64,000 nt of DNA from Clostridium sp. (GTDB lineage Bacteria; Bacillota; Clostridia; Lachnospirales; Lachnospiraceae), in the NCBI GenBank assembly GCA_023667695.1, contig JAMOZY010000001.1:147810-211809 (forward strand), given 5' to 3'. The position numbers and the translations under genes were made by a program. The notes beneath the pieces were generated by a model. It was given only the letters and a program-made list of their open reading frames with translations, was not told the origin of the DNA and searched no databases. Shown here piece after piece: positions 9,020-17,685 of the stretch. Every line of letters begins with the position of its first letter. The stretch's first letter is position 1.

Positions 9020-9433
9020 ATGCAGGAGCAGGGAAAGGAATTTTTAGGCTGTGGTTGGAAATTCCCCATTGCGGTAGATTCGGCAACGGGAAGAATCCTT
9101 ATGTCCAGTCAGGAGGAAAGCATACGGGAATCCATTTATATCATTGTCATGACCCGTCCGGGAGAGCGGATGATGCATCCGGACTTTGGTTGTCATATTT
9201 ATGATTTCTTGTTTCAGCGTCCGGATTATCCTATCCGGGTGCGTATGGAGCATGCAGTGCGGGAGGCCCTGATTCGATGGGAACCCAGGATTCGGGATAT
9301 ACAGGTAAAGGCCGAAACCGGAGAAAGAGAAGGACAGGTGCTTCTTCAGGTGGATTATGTGGTGCGGGCTACCAATAATCCATATAATCTGGTATTTCCG
9401 TTTTATATGAATGAAGGCTTTGGAGAGGAATAG
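9020..9433 (+). CDS. GPW/gp25-family baseplate wedge protein
   Basis: A 137-residue protein of the gp25-like lysozyme-fold family. It shows the family motif GWKFPI, then EESIRESIYIIVMTRPGERMMHPDFGC, then the hallmark EHAVREALIRWEPRI helix. gp25/W proteins join the baseplate wedge to the first sheath ring and initiate sheath polymerisation. The ATG at 9020 is chosen because AAAGGAGG lies 7-8 nt upstream; an in-frame extension back to 8960 is not typical of the family. It is 145 bp after the sensor gene and directly precedes the spike gene. Confidence is high from motif and neighbours. Confidence 0.88.
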   Translation: MQEQGKEFLGCGWKFPIAVDSATGRILMSSQEESIRESIYIIVMTRPGERMMHPDFGCHIYDFLFQRPDYPIRVRMEHAVREALIRWEPRIRDIQVKAETGEREGQVLLQVDYVVRATNNPYNLVFPFYMNEGFGEE

Positions 9434-9444
9434 GAGGCGGCAGG

Positions 9445-10221
9445 ATGGAATTGGAAGCACTTTTGCTGCAGAAGGAACCGGAACGGACGGATTTAAGCAG
9501 CGGTGGTATCGCAACCGGTATCGTAATTGAAAACTGGAATGAGGAAGCCAGGGGAATGGTTCTGGTGGAAATGAGTCTGGGAGAAGAAGGAAAGACCAAT
9601 ACGGCATGGCTCCCAGTGATGCAGCCCTACTGTGGAAATGGCTTTGGACAGTATTTCCTGCCGGAAATTGATAGTCAGGTGGTTCTGGGCTTTTTGGGCA
9701 GTGATGCGAATTGCCCGATTGTATTGGGGTGTCTCTGGAATGAGAGGGATGCACTGCCGGAGGAAACGGCGCGGGAGGATAATTCCTTAAAAAAGATACA
9801 GACCAAGGGAGGAAATCGGATTGAACTGGATGAAACAGAGGGAAAGGAACAAATCGGAATCTATACCAAAGGCGGTATCTCCCTGGTGTTACAGGATGAA
9901 AACCAGCTTGCCTCTATACAGGACGGTAATCAGACAACCATGCTGCAATTGGATATAAAGAATGGAGAAATCAAAATACTGGCAGAGAAGAGGCTGACCC
10001 TGTCTGTAGGTGGGGAAGCAATGCTCGTCATGGATGGCTCCCAAAAGAAGCTGACTCTCTCTGCCAATGCCATTCAGGTGGAAGGGAAGCAGAGTATAGA
10101 GCTAAAGACACAGAATCTGAAGCTCCAGGGAACTATGGCAGAACTGAAGGCACAGGGTTCTATGAAGGTGAATTCCGGTGGGATGCTGGAATTAAAGGGA
10201 GCTATGACAAAAATCAATTAA
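9445..10221 (+). CDS. Baseplate assembly protein V / VgrG-type spike
   Basis: A 258-residue protein. The N-terminal half has the gp5/gpV OB-fold pattern (GIVIENWNEEARGMVLVE, AWLPVMQPYCGNGFGQYFLPEIDSQVVLGF, PIVLGCLWN). From about residue 115 it changes to a run of short repeated strands (KGGNRIELDETEG, KGGISLVLQD, IELKTQNLKLQG) typical of the trimeric beta-helix needle of VgrG and gp5. It is the membrane-piercing tip under the tube. It is much shorter than T6SS VgrG and lacks the gp27-like domain, as expected when the hub is a separate protein encoded upstream. The start follows the gp25 stop by 11 nt with a GGAGG site. Confidence 0.87.
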   Translation: MELEALLLQKEPERTDLSSGGIATGIVIENWNEEARGMVLVEMSLGEEGKTNTAWLPVMQPYCGNGFGQYFLPEIDSQVVLGFLGSDANCPIVLGCLWNERDALPEETAREDNSLKKIQTKGGNRIELDETEGKEQIGIYTKGGISLVLQDENQLASIQDGNQTTMLQLDIKNGEIKILAEKRLTLSVGGEAMLVMDGSQKKLTLSANAIQVEGKQSIELKTQNLKLQGTMAELKAQGSMKVNSGGMLELKGAMTKIN

Positions 10222-10315
10222 TAGTTTTTGTATGGAATGCTGGATTATTTTGGAATGTTCACAGCCGGAAAGAATTTTGTAGCACGATATAAGTTTGTTT
10301 AGATAACACTAAATT

Positions 10316-10340
10316 ATGAATGAAAGCCATTCATTTTATT
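10316..10340 (+). terminator. Weak hairpin between spike and PAAR-like genes
   Basis: A 7-bp perfect stem (ATGAATG/CATTCAT, 5-nt loop) is followed by a short T-rich stretch. It lies in the 213-bp gap before the PAAR-like gene and could lower read-through or be incidental. Confidence 0.25.
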
Positions 10341-10434
10341 CCCGCGAACAATGAGGAAAATAGCCATGCCTGCATGGATATTTGACTGGGCTTTAATAGA
10401 CAAAGTGAAAAATAAGAAAGAGGAGAAAATCAAG

Positions 10435-10821
10435 ATGGGATTTGCAGTATGCGGAGGTGCCATGTGCAGCTGCAGCTTTGGCATAGCACCCTCCAGTCTG
10501 ATGATAACACCGGAAAATAAAACAGTATCTACCATGCCCTTAGCAACTATAATGGATTCTGTACCCATGAAGAATATTCTGCCCTTTGGCATGTGTTCCT
10601 CTATGGCAAATCCACAGGTGGCGGCAGCAACGGCAGCAGCATTGGGGGTTCTGACCCCCATGCCTTGTATCCCGGTGACAACATCTCCCTGGGTACCGGG
10701 AAGTCCTACGGTGCTGATTGCCAATCAGCCAGCCCTGAATCAGAATTGTAAGCTGTTCTGCAACTGGGGTGGGATTATCCAGATTAATAGTCCGGGGACT
10801 GGTACGATACAGGTGCCGTAG
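10435..10821 (+). CDS. DUF4280 PAAR-like spike tip protein
   Basis: A 128-residue protein with the DUF4280 pattern: an N-terminal CGGAMCSCSFG, then a long stretch with PFGMCSSMANP, PMPCIPVT and W..G.P.VLI, ending in NWGGIIQI. DUF4280 proteins are PAAR-like and cap the spike, often carrying or docking cargo. Cys at positions near 7, 12 and 14 plus internal Cys residues could hold a metal, as in PAAR tips. The ATG at 10435 is chosen for its AAAGAGGAG site; the upstream in-frame extension has no homology. A 213-bp gap separates it from the spike gene, so it might have its own promoter. It is the last CIS gene here. Confidence 0.82.
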   Translation: MGFAVCGGAMCSCSFGIAPSSLMITPENKTVSTMPLATIMDSVPMKNILPFGMCSSMANPQVAAATAAALGVLTPMPCIPVTTSPWVPGSPTVLIANQPALNQNCKLFCNWGGIIQINSPGTGTIQVP

Positions 10822-10872
10822 GAATGGCTCTAGCTACTATAAATTAGGGTTTAGCGTACTAACTTTGCTACC

Positions 10873-11016
10873 GCGGCTTCCCAAGGATAAATATCTCACG
10901 AAGACACGCTTTCGCTCCTGCCAGCACATAGCGGTACATAAGGGGTGAAAATACCACCCCTAAGTACCGATGTGCTTCTAAGGTCTTCTTTGAGATATTT
11001 ATCCTCAGGAAGCCGC
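10873..11016 (+). repeat. Structured intergenic repeat, copy A
   Basis: A long interrupted palindrome. The outer arms 10873-10898 and 10991-11016 pair over 9 bp, a 2x2 mismatch, then 15 bp. Inside, 10900-10905 pairs with 10983-10988, AGCACAT pairs with ATGTGCT, GGTAC with GTACC, and GGGGTG with CACCCC around an A-rich loop. The roughly 90-bp interior is nearly identical to the reverse complement of copy B at 11194-11334, but the outer arms are unrelated in sequence. No ORF is credible here. Orientation is assigned arbitrarily. It could be a structured RNA, a MITE-like element or a protein-binding DNA hairpin. Confidence 0.8.
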
Positions 11017-11193
11017 TGCCAGGTTTTGTACAGTTCCATAATTCAGCATTGATTTCAGATTCTGATTGTTCCAGTGTCAAAATCGGGATGTCATATCATA
11101 AAGCATCCGGATGGTGTATCTGATAGAAAATATGGGTTTCCTATGATATTCTTAACTATCCGGTTAAGTTTATGATTTATCTGGGTTCTGCAT

Positions 11194-11334
11194 GTCCGGA
11201 AGGTATCTATATGGTCGCAAGCAGACCTTAGAAGCACGTTGGTACTTAGGGGTGGTATTTTTACCCCTTATGTACCATTACGTGCTGGCAGGAGCGAAAG
11301 CGTGTCTGCGGTGACCATATAGATACCGACGGAC
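11194..11334 (-). repeat. Structured intergenic repeat, copy B (inverted relative to copy A)
   Basis: The outer arms 11202-11216 and 11313-11327 form a perfect 15-bp stem, extended by GTCCG/CGGAC after a small internal loop. Inside, GCAGAC (11221-11226) pairs with GTCTGC (11304-11309), AGCACGT with ACGTGCT, and GGTAC with GTACC. Relative to copy A, two helices differ by paired changes that keep base pairing (A-T to C-G in the first, A-T to G-C in the second). On the plus strand it also contains AGCGAAAGCG, which would form a GNRA-type tetraloop hairpin in RNA. The 177 bp between the copies shows nothing else that I can identify. Confidence 0.8.
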
Positions 11335-11363
11335 TCTAGCAGGAAACTGTGATAAACCTTAAT

Positions 11364-11879
11364 TTATAAATACAATGCCTCTCTGGCAGAATGGACAAAA
11401 TCGGAGGTTACCAGAAGTATGAGCAGGGTAGCAATCAAAAGTCCTAAGGTCTGGGGCATGGATGTAATCCAGTTATTGACCCAGCCATGCAGATATTTTA
11501 CCAGAAGGATAGAGAAAAGTCCCCAGACAAAGGAGCAGGGCAGGCATATATGCCCGTTGAGATTGAAGGGAACTCCGCTATAATCCCAATAACGTGTATG
11601 AAATAAATATTCCAGCAGTACCCCGCCGAAGTATTCCAGCAAAGTGGCTCCCAGCATACCTAACAGGAAAATCAGCCAGATGTTTCCTTTGGCAGGTGTG
11701 GTAAACCATAGAATGATTAAGGCGCCAAAACCATAGATTGGCAGAAAGGGACTATGGAGAAAGCCGCGGTTTTCCCATTGACCGGTTCGGACAAATACAT
11801 AGCAGGTCTCCCAAATCCATCCGATAAAGCAATAGAAAAAGAAGCAAAGACTCCATTTGATAAAAGGGTTTGAAATCAT
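11364..11879 (-). CDS. Putative ABC-transporter type IV membrane protein (CmpB-like, PF06541)
   Basis: A 171-residue polytopic membrane protein with about four to five hydrophobic segments. The motifs FFFYCFIGWIWETCYV, GFLHSPFLPIYGFGA, EYFGGVLLEYLF and YWDYSGVPFNLNGHICLPCS are the signature of PF06541, a family common in Clostridia and called putative ABC-transporter type IV. Its substrate and role are unknown. The minus-strand ATG at 11879 is preferred because GGGAGGT lies upstream at good spacing; the longer frame from 11966 lacks one. It stands alone between the repeat region and the divergent amidase gene. Confidence 0.8.
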   Translation of the reverse strand: MISNPFIKWSLCFFFYCFIGWIWETCYVFVRTGQWENRGFLHSPFLPIYGFGALIILWFTTPAKGNIWLIFLLGMLGATLLEYFGGVLLEYLFHTRYWDYSGVPFNLNGHICLPCSFVWGLFSILLVKYLHGWVNNWITSMPQTLGLLIATLLILLVTSDFVHSAREALYL

Positions 11880-12122
11880 AAATAGTTGTACCTCCCAATA
11901 AGCTGCGGTTGTTCTGTCTGTCAGAATCAGGACAGCAAATAAACGCGAACATTCCCAAAGGTTCATGGACTGTAATTTACATCACAGTGAATAAGATTAT
12001 TATGTCTGAATCAGCCCTTCATCATTCTGAAATCATAGTAAATTACCAAATATAAAAATAGGAAAATGTTTCAAAAAAAGTGAAGATAAAATGAAAATAT
12101 ATGGAAAATGAAAATGACACTA

Positions 12123-12150
12123 TTTACAGTTCACCCTAAAATGGTATATT
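12123..12150 (+). promoter_or_regulatory. Candidate sigma-A promoter for the amidase gene
   Basis: TTTACA at 12123-12128 and TATATT at 12145-12150 are separated by 16 bp in an AT-rich region 51 bp before the start codon. An AGGGAGG ribosome binding site follows at about 12186-12192. The two hexamers match consensus at 5/6 each. Confidence 0.5.
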
Positions 12151-12200
12151 ATTAAAAAAGTGTTACAAAAGTAAAAAGCAGGTAAGGGAGGCACAATCAG

Positions 12201-14405
12201 ATGAAAAAAACGTGGAAACGATTATTTGCAATTGGTACGGCATTGGTTATGCTGGGTTCATTGCCGGGCATACCGGTATTTGCTGGAGGTGTGGAAGAGA
12301 ATTCTGCCGGAATCATGGTTGCAGCCGGGGCAGAGGACACCACAGAAGGCTTGGAAGGTGTTCCGGAGACAGAAGGAAATACGGAGACTGTTTCAACAGA
12401 GACGGTTGCGCGTATTCTGGAGACAGAAGAAAATGCAGAGGTTTGTTCAACTGCGGTGACAGAAGAGGAGCCGGCAGCAGAGAATGATACGGAGGAACCG
12501 GATTTTGCAGCAGAGGAAGCATCCGTACCGGTGATTTTGAATTATGTCTATATTGAGAATACAGAAATTTCCCGGGGTGTAGAGCAAATCATTGCGGTGA
12601 ATATAGAAGGACTGGAAGCATTTACTGAGCAGATACAGGGGATTCGGCTTGGTTATCAGATAAATGGAAGGGAAGAAACCATAGGGTATTCTGAGATAGA
12701 TGAAAATCTGGTTGTTTTTCGCCAGGGCTTTGTGGAAATTGGAACCTATGAATTAGCGTATATGGAAATACAGGGACCGGAGCAGACAGACCGGGTTGTA
12801 TTTGCTGATTGGGAGGTTTCTGCTTCCTTTTTAGTAGAGGAAGGAGAAGAAGGCTGGGACGAACCGATGGTGGTGGATGGAATGCCTCTTTCTGTTACCG
12901 GTGGTGATATGGCAGAGCTTATGACAGAGGTATTTCCGCAGAATGCAGGAGACGGCAAGGTAGTAGTGGTTCTGGACCCGGGGCATGACGGGAAGCATTG
13001 TGGTGCTGCGGGAAATGGGTTGCGGGAAGAGGAACTGACCTTAAGAATCGCACAGTACTGCAAGGAAGAATTGGAGCAATACCGGAATGTAACGGTATAT
13101 ATGACACGAAATGACGGCAGCTGCCCGGACCCTAGAGGTAATGGGTACTGTATGAAAACAAGATGCAATTATGCAGCCAGTGTAGGAGCTGATTTACTGG
13201 TCAGTATCCACATTGATGCAGGTTCTCTTACCAGAAGCGGAGCCATGGTAATTGTTGCAAAAAATGGAATTTATCGGGATGATTTAAGCACGAAGACTCA
13301 TGCAGTAGGAGAAAAGATTTTAGAGGAACTGACCAAGCTCGGACTGGCATCCAGAGGCTTATATGTCCGGATGTCCGATTCACCGGATGAGGAATATCAT
13401 TATCCCAATGGTGCGGTGGCGGACTGGTATGCCATTACCAGAGATAGTATTAAGGTAGGTGTTCCGGGCATTATTGTAGAGCATTGCTTTATTTCTAATC
13501 CGTCAGATGTAGCGAATTTCCTGAGCAGTGAAGAAAAGCTGAAGAATCTGGGTGTTGCGGACGCAACGGGAATTGCCCGGTACTTTAACTTAAGTAAGCG
13601 GTCAGCGGTGACAGAAGCTATGCTGGAGGATTCCACAGAATTATATACAGATACAGAGGAAAATATACCAGGCTTTGTGGCTTCCTTGTACCGAAGTGTA
13701 TTGAATCGTACTCCAAGCCGTTCCGAGGTATCCTGGTGGGTGGCCAAGGTGGATAACGAAGGACTGACCGGACTGGCATTGACAAAGCATTTTGTGAATA
13801 GCCAGGAATTTCAAAATAAAGCGTATACAGATGAAGAGTATGTAGAAAAGCTGTATGAGATATTTTTAGGACGTCCTTCTGATACTTCTGGAAAATCATA
13901 TTGGGTATCCCTTTTGAAGGCAGGGACTTCCAGAGTAAGAGTGGCAGAGATGATTGGAAACTGTCCGGAGTTTGAAATCGTCTGTGCAAGGTACGGCATA
14001 GCCCAGGGCAGTCATTCCATGGAATATGCAAAGCTGTATCCAAAGATTGTGGAGTTTACTACGAGATATTATAATGGTTTAATGAACCGGAAACCGGATA
14101 AAGAAGGATTGGAATACTGGACGAAATCCATAATTCTGGGCGAAAGAACCGCTGCAGATTTGACCAGAGGCTTTATTAACAGTCCGGAATTCCGGAATCA
14201 GAATATAAGCAAGGATGATTTTGTGGAGGGCTTGTATCAGATTTATTTGGGACGGCCTTCGGATCCAGAGGGCAAAGCATACTGGACAGGACGGTTAGGC
14301 ACCATGAGCCAGCAGGAAAAGACGACGGTCATCCGTGGCTTTATCCGGTCAGAGGAATATCGGAATTACTGTGATTCCTATGGAATTACGGTGGGAGATT
14401 TTTAA
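12201..14405 (+). CDS. Secreted N-acetylmuramoyl-L-alanine amidase with DUF4214 repeats
   Basis: A 734-residue protein with a signal peptide (about 1-29, ending VFAGG), an acidic Glu/Thr-rich linker (30-115), a beta-rich region, then an Amidase_3 domain at about 253-465. Zinc ligands and the catalytic Glu are visible in DPGHDG, REEELT, SIHIDA and EHCFISNP. It should cut the MurNAc-L-Ala bond of peptidoglycan outside the cell. Residues about 487-733 contain four DUF4214-type units (YRSVLNRTPS, YEIFLGRPSD, YYNGLMNRKPD, YQIYLGRPSD, each followed by a YW or WW), probably a surface-attachment or assembly module. The same module recurs in the protein at 22438. A strong terminator follows, so it is a single-gene unit. 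Confidence 0.88.
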   Translation: MKKTWKRLFAIGTALVMLGSLPGIPVFAGGVEENSAGIMVAAGAEDTTEGLEGVPETEGNTETVSTETVARILETEENAEVCSTAVTEEEPAAENDTEEPDFAAEEASVPVILNYVYIENTEISRGVEQIIAVNIEGLEAFTEQIQGIRLGYQINGREETIGYSEIDENLVVFRQGFVEIGTYELAYMEIQGPEQTDRVVFADWEVSASFLVEEGEEGWDEPMVVDGMPLSVTGGDMAELMTEVFPQNAGDGKVVVVLDPGHDGKHCGAAGNGLREEELTLRIAQYCKEELEQYRNVTVYMTRNDGSCPDPRGNGYCMKTRCNYAASVGADLLVSIHIDAGSLTRSGAMVIVAKNGIYRDDLSTKTHAVGEKILEELTKLGLASRGLYVRMSDSPDEEYHYPNGAVADWYAITRDSIKVGVPGIIVEHCFISNPSDVANFLSSEEKLKNLGVADATGIARYFNLSKRSAVTEAMLEDSTELYTDTEENIPGFVASLYRSVLNRTPSRSEVSWWVAKVDNEGLTGLALTKHFVNSQEFQNKAYTDEEYVEKLYEIFLGRPSDTSGKSYWVSLLKAGTSRVRVAEMIGNCPEFEIVCARYGIAQGSHSMEYAKLYPKIVEFTTRYYNGLMNRKPDKEGLEYWTKSIILGERTAADLTRGFINSPEFRNQNISKDDFVEGLYQIYLGRPSDPEGKAYWTGRLGTMSQQEKTTVIRGFIRSEEYRNYCDSYGITVGDF

Positions 14406-14409
14406 ATGT

Positions 14410-14479
14410 ATCTCCTTTGGGTAGATTGGCTGATTGTTTCTAGGATTCTAGTCAGCCAGGTCCCAAAGGAGATGTTTTT
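14410..14479 (+). terminator. Rho-independent terminator after the amidase gene
   Basis: A 12-bp perfect stem (14410-14421 with 14462-14473, ATCTCCTTTGGG paired to its complement) encloses a second GGCTGA/TCAGCC hairpin and is followed by GTTTTTG. It lies 5 nt after the stop codon. Confidence 0.85.
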
Positions 14480-14556
14480 GTTATTTGAAAAAAGTTTGCT
14501 TATTTGATTGTTATTCGTTTATGCCTATAATAATTAAACGCTATGAGGATAGTTGC

Positions 14557-16119
14557 ATGGAGAAGAAGTTGTTTGTAGGGACGATTGGTTGTATGCTGTT
14601 TTTGACTGGCATATTAAGTCTGTTTCATTTGGGTAATCCGACAAAGCTGAATGGAAGCTATACCGAGTTTGAGAAACCGGATTTTCAGATATCGGAATGG
14701 ATGGCAGGCGATTATCAGAAGGATATGGAGAATTACAGTTCCAGTAATTATGCAGGACACAATTTTAATGTCAGATTATATAATCAATTTCGATATTCTG
14801 CCTTTCATATGTCCGATTCTGTTGTAGTGGGACGGAATGGGGAGCTGTTTGAGGAGCCTTACATAATTGATGCTTTAGGTCTTCAAGGGTATGTAAGCAT
14901 GTCTGATGAAGAAATTCAAACGATTGCCATGAAAATATATAATATTCAAGAAGAATCCCTTCGTCAGGGAAAAGCCTTTATCTTTGTATTCACGCCTGGT
15001 AAGGCGGATTTTGTACCTGAAAACATTCCAGTTCGGTACAGGGAAGCAGATTCCTATTATGGAGAAGACGAGAGAAATTATCGTCGTTTAATGCAGGCAT
15101 TCGATGAATTAGGCGTAGTATATATTGACAGTACGGAAATTTTGCAGGAAAGTGAATTGGAAGTACCTGTTTTTTATAAAACAGGCACACATTGGACAAG
15201 GGCAGCAGCCCTTTACGTTATGACTGAAATAACTGCAAAATTAGATTCGGATTATGGTATCAAATTAAAAAATATTCAGGTATCTGAATACGAGACAGCA
15301 CCGATTACATCAGCAGAACAGGATCAGGATTTATATCAATTGTTGAATGTATTCTGGGGAGAAACAGACGAGACATATTATTTTCCTGTTGAATCGACGA
15401 TTAAAGATGATGGGTATGAAATGCCGAATATATTTATTCAGGGTGGCAGCTTTACGAATACATTATCTGAGATTGCCAGGGATAATTGGATTTTTTCAGA
15501 ATGTAAAAGGGAATTTTATGCAATCAGTTTATTTGATTACAATCGAAAAATCAGATTTTCTACAGAGGATTTGAATTGTGATGAATTGAATACGGCTATT
15601 AATCAGGCGGATATTATATTACTGGAGAGTAATGTAGAGAATGTATATAATCTAATGCCTGAAATGTATGATGCGATTTATGGACATTTACTGGAGGGCA
15701 TGAGAGAAGATGCTGTTATATTACCAGTTTCATTTGGTATTTATGGTGAAGAAAATGACGGAGAGAGCTTTCATTGGGCAGAGCCGGAAGTTCTTTATGA
15801 ACTAAAGCCGGAAGAGAATTGGGAAGAAATTGTGATTCAATTAGAGCTGCCAATTGATACCCTCCATTCTATTTATGGGGATGATTTAACTGAAAAGCTG
15901 GAAATTTATATAAATGACAGATTTATTGGTGATTTTGATTACAGCCAGCCTGTTCTTGCTATACATCTGAACCGGCAGGAGCTGGGATTATCAGGGGAAG
16001 AGGAGCGGATTATGCTGGAAATCAACGCACCCTACTTCTTTCAGCCAAGTACGGTTCCGGGAGAAGGAGATACGAGAATGCTTGCCTATAAAATCCGATA
16101 TATCGGAGGTGAAAAATAA
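14557..16119 (+). CDS. AlgJ/AlgX-like O-acetyltransferase partner (DHHW/SGNH-like)
   Basis: A 520-residue protein with an N-terminal signal-anchor (about residues 7-24) and an extracytoplasmic domain resembling AlgJ/AlgX. Visible family features include VVVGRNGELF near residue 90, FIFVFTPGKADFVPENIP near 150, and YKTGTHWT near 208, whose His-Trp is the characteristic pair. These proteins take acetyl groups passed by an MBOAT protein and place them on a polysaccharide. The ATG at 14557 is chosen because GAGGA lies 7 nt upstream; a longer frame from 14485 would start inside the terminator's trailing sequence. The stop overlaps the MBOAT start by 1 bp, a strong functional link. Confidence 0.75.
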   Translation: MEKKLFVGTIGCMLFLTGILSLFHLGNPTKLNGSYTEFEKPDFQISEWMAGDYQKDMENYSSSNYAGHNFNVRLYNQFRYSAFHMSDSVVVGRNGELFEEPYIIDALGLQGYVSMSDEEIQTIAMKIYNIQEESLRQGKAFIFVFTPGKADFVPENIPVRYREADSYYGEDERNYRRLMQAFDELGVVYIDSTEILQESELEVPVFYKTGTHWTRAAALYVMTEITAKLDSDYGIKLKNIQVSEYETAPITSAEQDQDLYQLLNVFWGETDETYYFPVESTIKDDGYEMPNIFIQGGSFTNTLSEIARDNWIFSECKREFYAISLFDYNRKIRFSTEDLNCDELNTAINQADIILLESNVENVYNLMPEMYDAIYGHLLEGMREDAVILPVSFGIYGEENDGESFHWAEPEVLYELKPEENWEEIVIQLELPIDTLHSIYGDDLTEKLEIYINDRFIGDFDYSQPVLAIHLNRQELGLSGEEERIMLEINAPYFFQPSTVPGEGDTRMLAYKIRYIGGEK

Positions 16120-17537
16120 TGGTGTTCAGTTCAGCTGTTTTTTTGTTTTTCTTTCTTCCCATATCAATCTTAGGATATTTCATTATTCCACGCAGAGGTA
16201 AGAATATTTGGCTGCTATTGGTTTCTATCTTCTTTTATTCCTGGGGAGAACCCCGATATGTATTCTTAATGCTTTTATCTGTTTTTGTCAATTATATTTT
16301 TGGTATTTGTCTGGGAAGGACTGAGAATAAGAGGCTTCGAACGGGTTTATTCGTTGTAAGTATTGTCTATAATGTTGGAATATTAATTTGGTTTAAATAC
16401 CTGAATTTTTTGATTGGGATTGTTGATTCTTTGTTTCATACAACGATATTGGAGAATAATACCCTGTCGGAGATTCGTATGCCAATCGGCATATCCTTCT
16501 TTACATTTCAGATTCTGTCGTATGTAATCGATGTATATCGGAAGCAGGTGGAACCCCAAAAGAATATTTTGAAGCTTGGATTATATATTGCAATGTTTCC
16601 TCAGTTGATTGCCGGGCCGATTGTTCGTTATATTGATGTGGCAAAGGAAATGGAGGAGCGGAAAACAACTTTTGAGGACATCTATCAGGGAACCATACGT
16701 TTTGTTTATGGATTTATGAAAAAGGTATTATTATCCAATACCTTGTCTCAGGTTGCAATCATGGCATTTGATGAAAAACTGGCACAGAATTCCATGGCTA
16801 TGGCATGGATGGGAATGATTAGCTATACGCTGCAGATATATTTTGATTTCAGTGGATATTCAGATATGGCAATCGGACTTGGCAGGATTTTTGGATTTCA
16901 TTTCCTTGAAAATTTTCAATATCCCTATAGTTCAACCAGTGTAAAAGAATTTTGGCGCAGATGGCATATCTCGCTTTCTTCCTGGTTTCGTGACTATATT
17001 TACATCCCTTTGGGAGGAAGCAGAAGCGGTACGGCAAGAACTTATCGGAATTTATTCCTTATATTTTTACTGACAGGCTTATGGCATGGAGCAAGCTTTA
17101 ATTTTATTATATGGGGCTTGTGGCATGGATTCTTTTTGGTTTTAGAACGTTGGAAGCTGGGAAAAGCTTTAGAAAAAATACCGCCTGTATTTTTACATAT
17201 CTATACCTGGCTTGTGGTAATGATTGGATGGGTGTTTTTTCGGGCGGAAACACTGCCGGATGCATGGCAGTATTGTTGCCAGCTGGTTAATGTAACCGCT
17301 TGGAATTTTTCGACTGTTTTTGCAAATTTCAACGGAGAGCTGATTGCAGCAATTTGTCTGGGATTCTTGTTTTGCACGCCAGTTCCCTATCAATGGATAA
17401 CTAAAATTACAGAATCTGGAAAAAATGCAAGAGTTTACAGAGTGTTTTATTTGGTATTGCTTATGGTTGGATTCTGGGGCGCGGTTTGCTATATGACCGG
17501 TTCTGGATTTAATCCCTTTATTTATTTTCGATTCTAG
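16119..17537 (+). CDS. MBOAT-family O-acyltransferase (AlgI-like)
   Basis: A 472-residue polytopic membrane protein of the AlgI/DltB class. It has the N-terminal VFSSAVFLFFFLP motif, the diagnostic EFWRRWHISLSSWFRDYIYIPLGGSR segment near residues 282-307, and the catalytic-His segment GLWHGASFNFIIWGLWHG near 320-340. It moves acyl, usually acetyl, groups across the membrane for O-acetylation of a surface polysaccharide, working with the AlgJ-like protein encoded directly upstream. GGAGGT lies 8 nt before the ATG. DltB is ruled out by the absence of dltA, dltC and dltD neighbours. Confidence 0.9.
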   Translation: MVFSSAVFLFFFLPISILGYFIIPRRGKNIWLLLVSIFFYSWGEPRYVFLMLLSVFVNYIFGICLGRTENKRLRTGLFVVSIVYNVGILIWFKYLNFLIGIVDSLFHTTILENNTLSEIRMPIGISFFTFQILSYVIDVYRKQVEPQKNILKLGLYIAMFPQLIAGPIVRYIDVAKEMEERKTTFEDIYQGTIRFVYGFMKKVLLSNTLSQVAIMAFDEKLAQNSMAMAWMGMISYTLQIYFDFSGYSDMAIGLGRIFGFHFLENFQYPYSSTSVKEFWRRWHISLSSWFRDYIYIPLGGSRSGTARTYRNLFLIFLLTGLWHGASFNFIIWGLWHGFFLVLERWKLGKALEKIPPVFLHIYTWLVVMIGWVFFRAETLPDAWQYCCQLVNVTAWNFSTVFANFNGELIAAICLGFLFCTPVPYQWITKITESGKNARVYRVFYLVLLMVGFWGAVCYMTGSGFNPFIYFRF

Positions 17538-17685
17538 ATGCTGTGTTAGAATCGAATGGCAGCGAGTATGATATGGCGATGGCATTGAGATAATGGAATG
17601 ATGTCGTCAGTTTACTTTCTCAGGAATAGATGATATAATGCATGATAATTTAGATGTTGGAAATATAGGATAACAGGAGAAGCTT

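Noticed and set aside
10314..10724. Minus-strand open frame opposite the PAAR-like gene
   Set aside because: It is the shadow of the DUF4280 gene; the plus-strand frame has the family motifs and a ribosome binding site.
1..10821. Ordinary prophage tail module
   Set aside because: DUF4255 and DUF4280 genes, no holin, capsid, terminase or integrase in view, and several membrane proteins make a CIS more likely; the missing upstream part leaves some doubt.
10822..11363. CRISPR-like array
   Set aside because: Only two copies, in inverted orientation and with internal dyads, no spacers of regular length and no cas genes.
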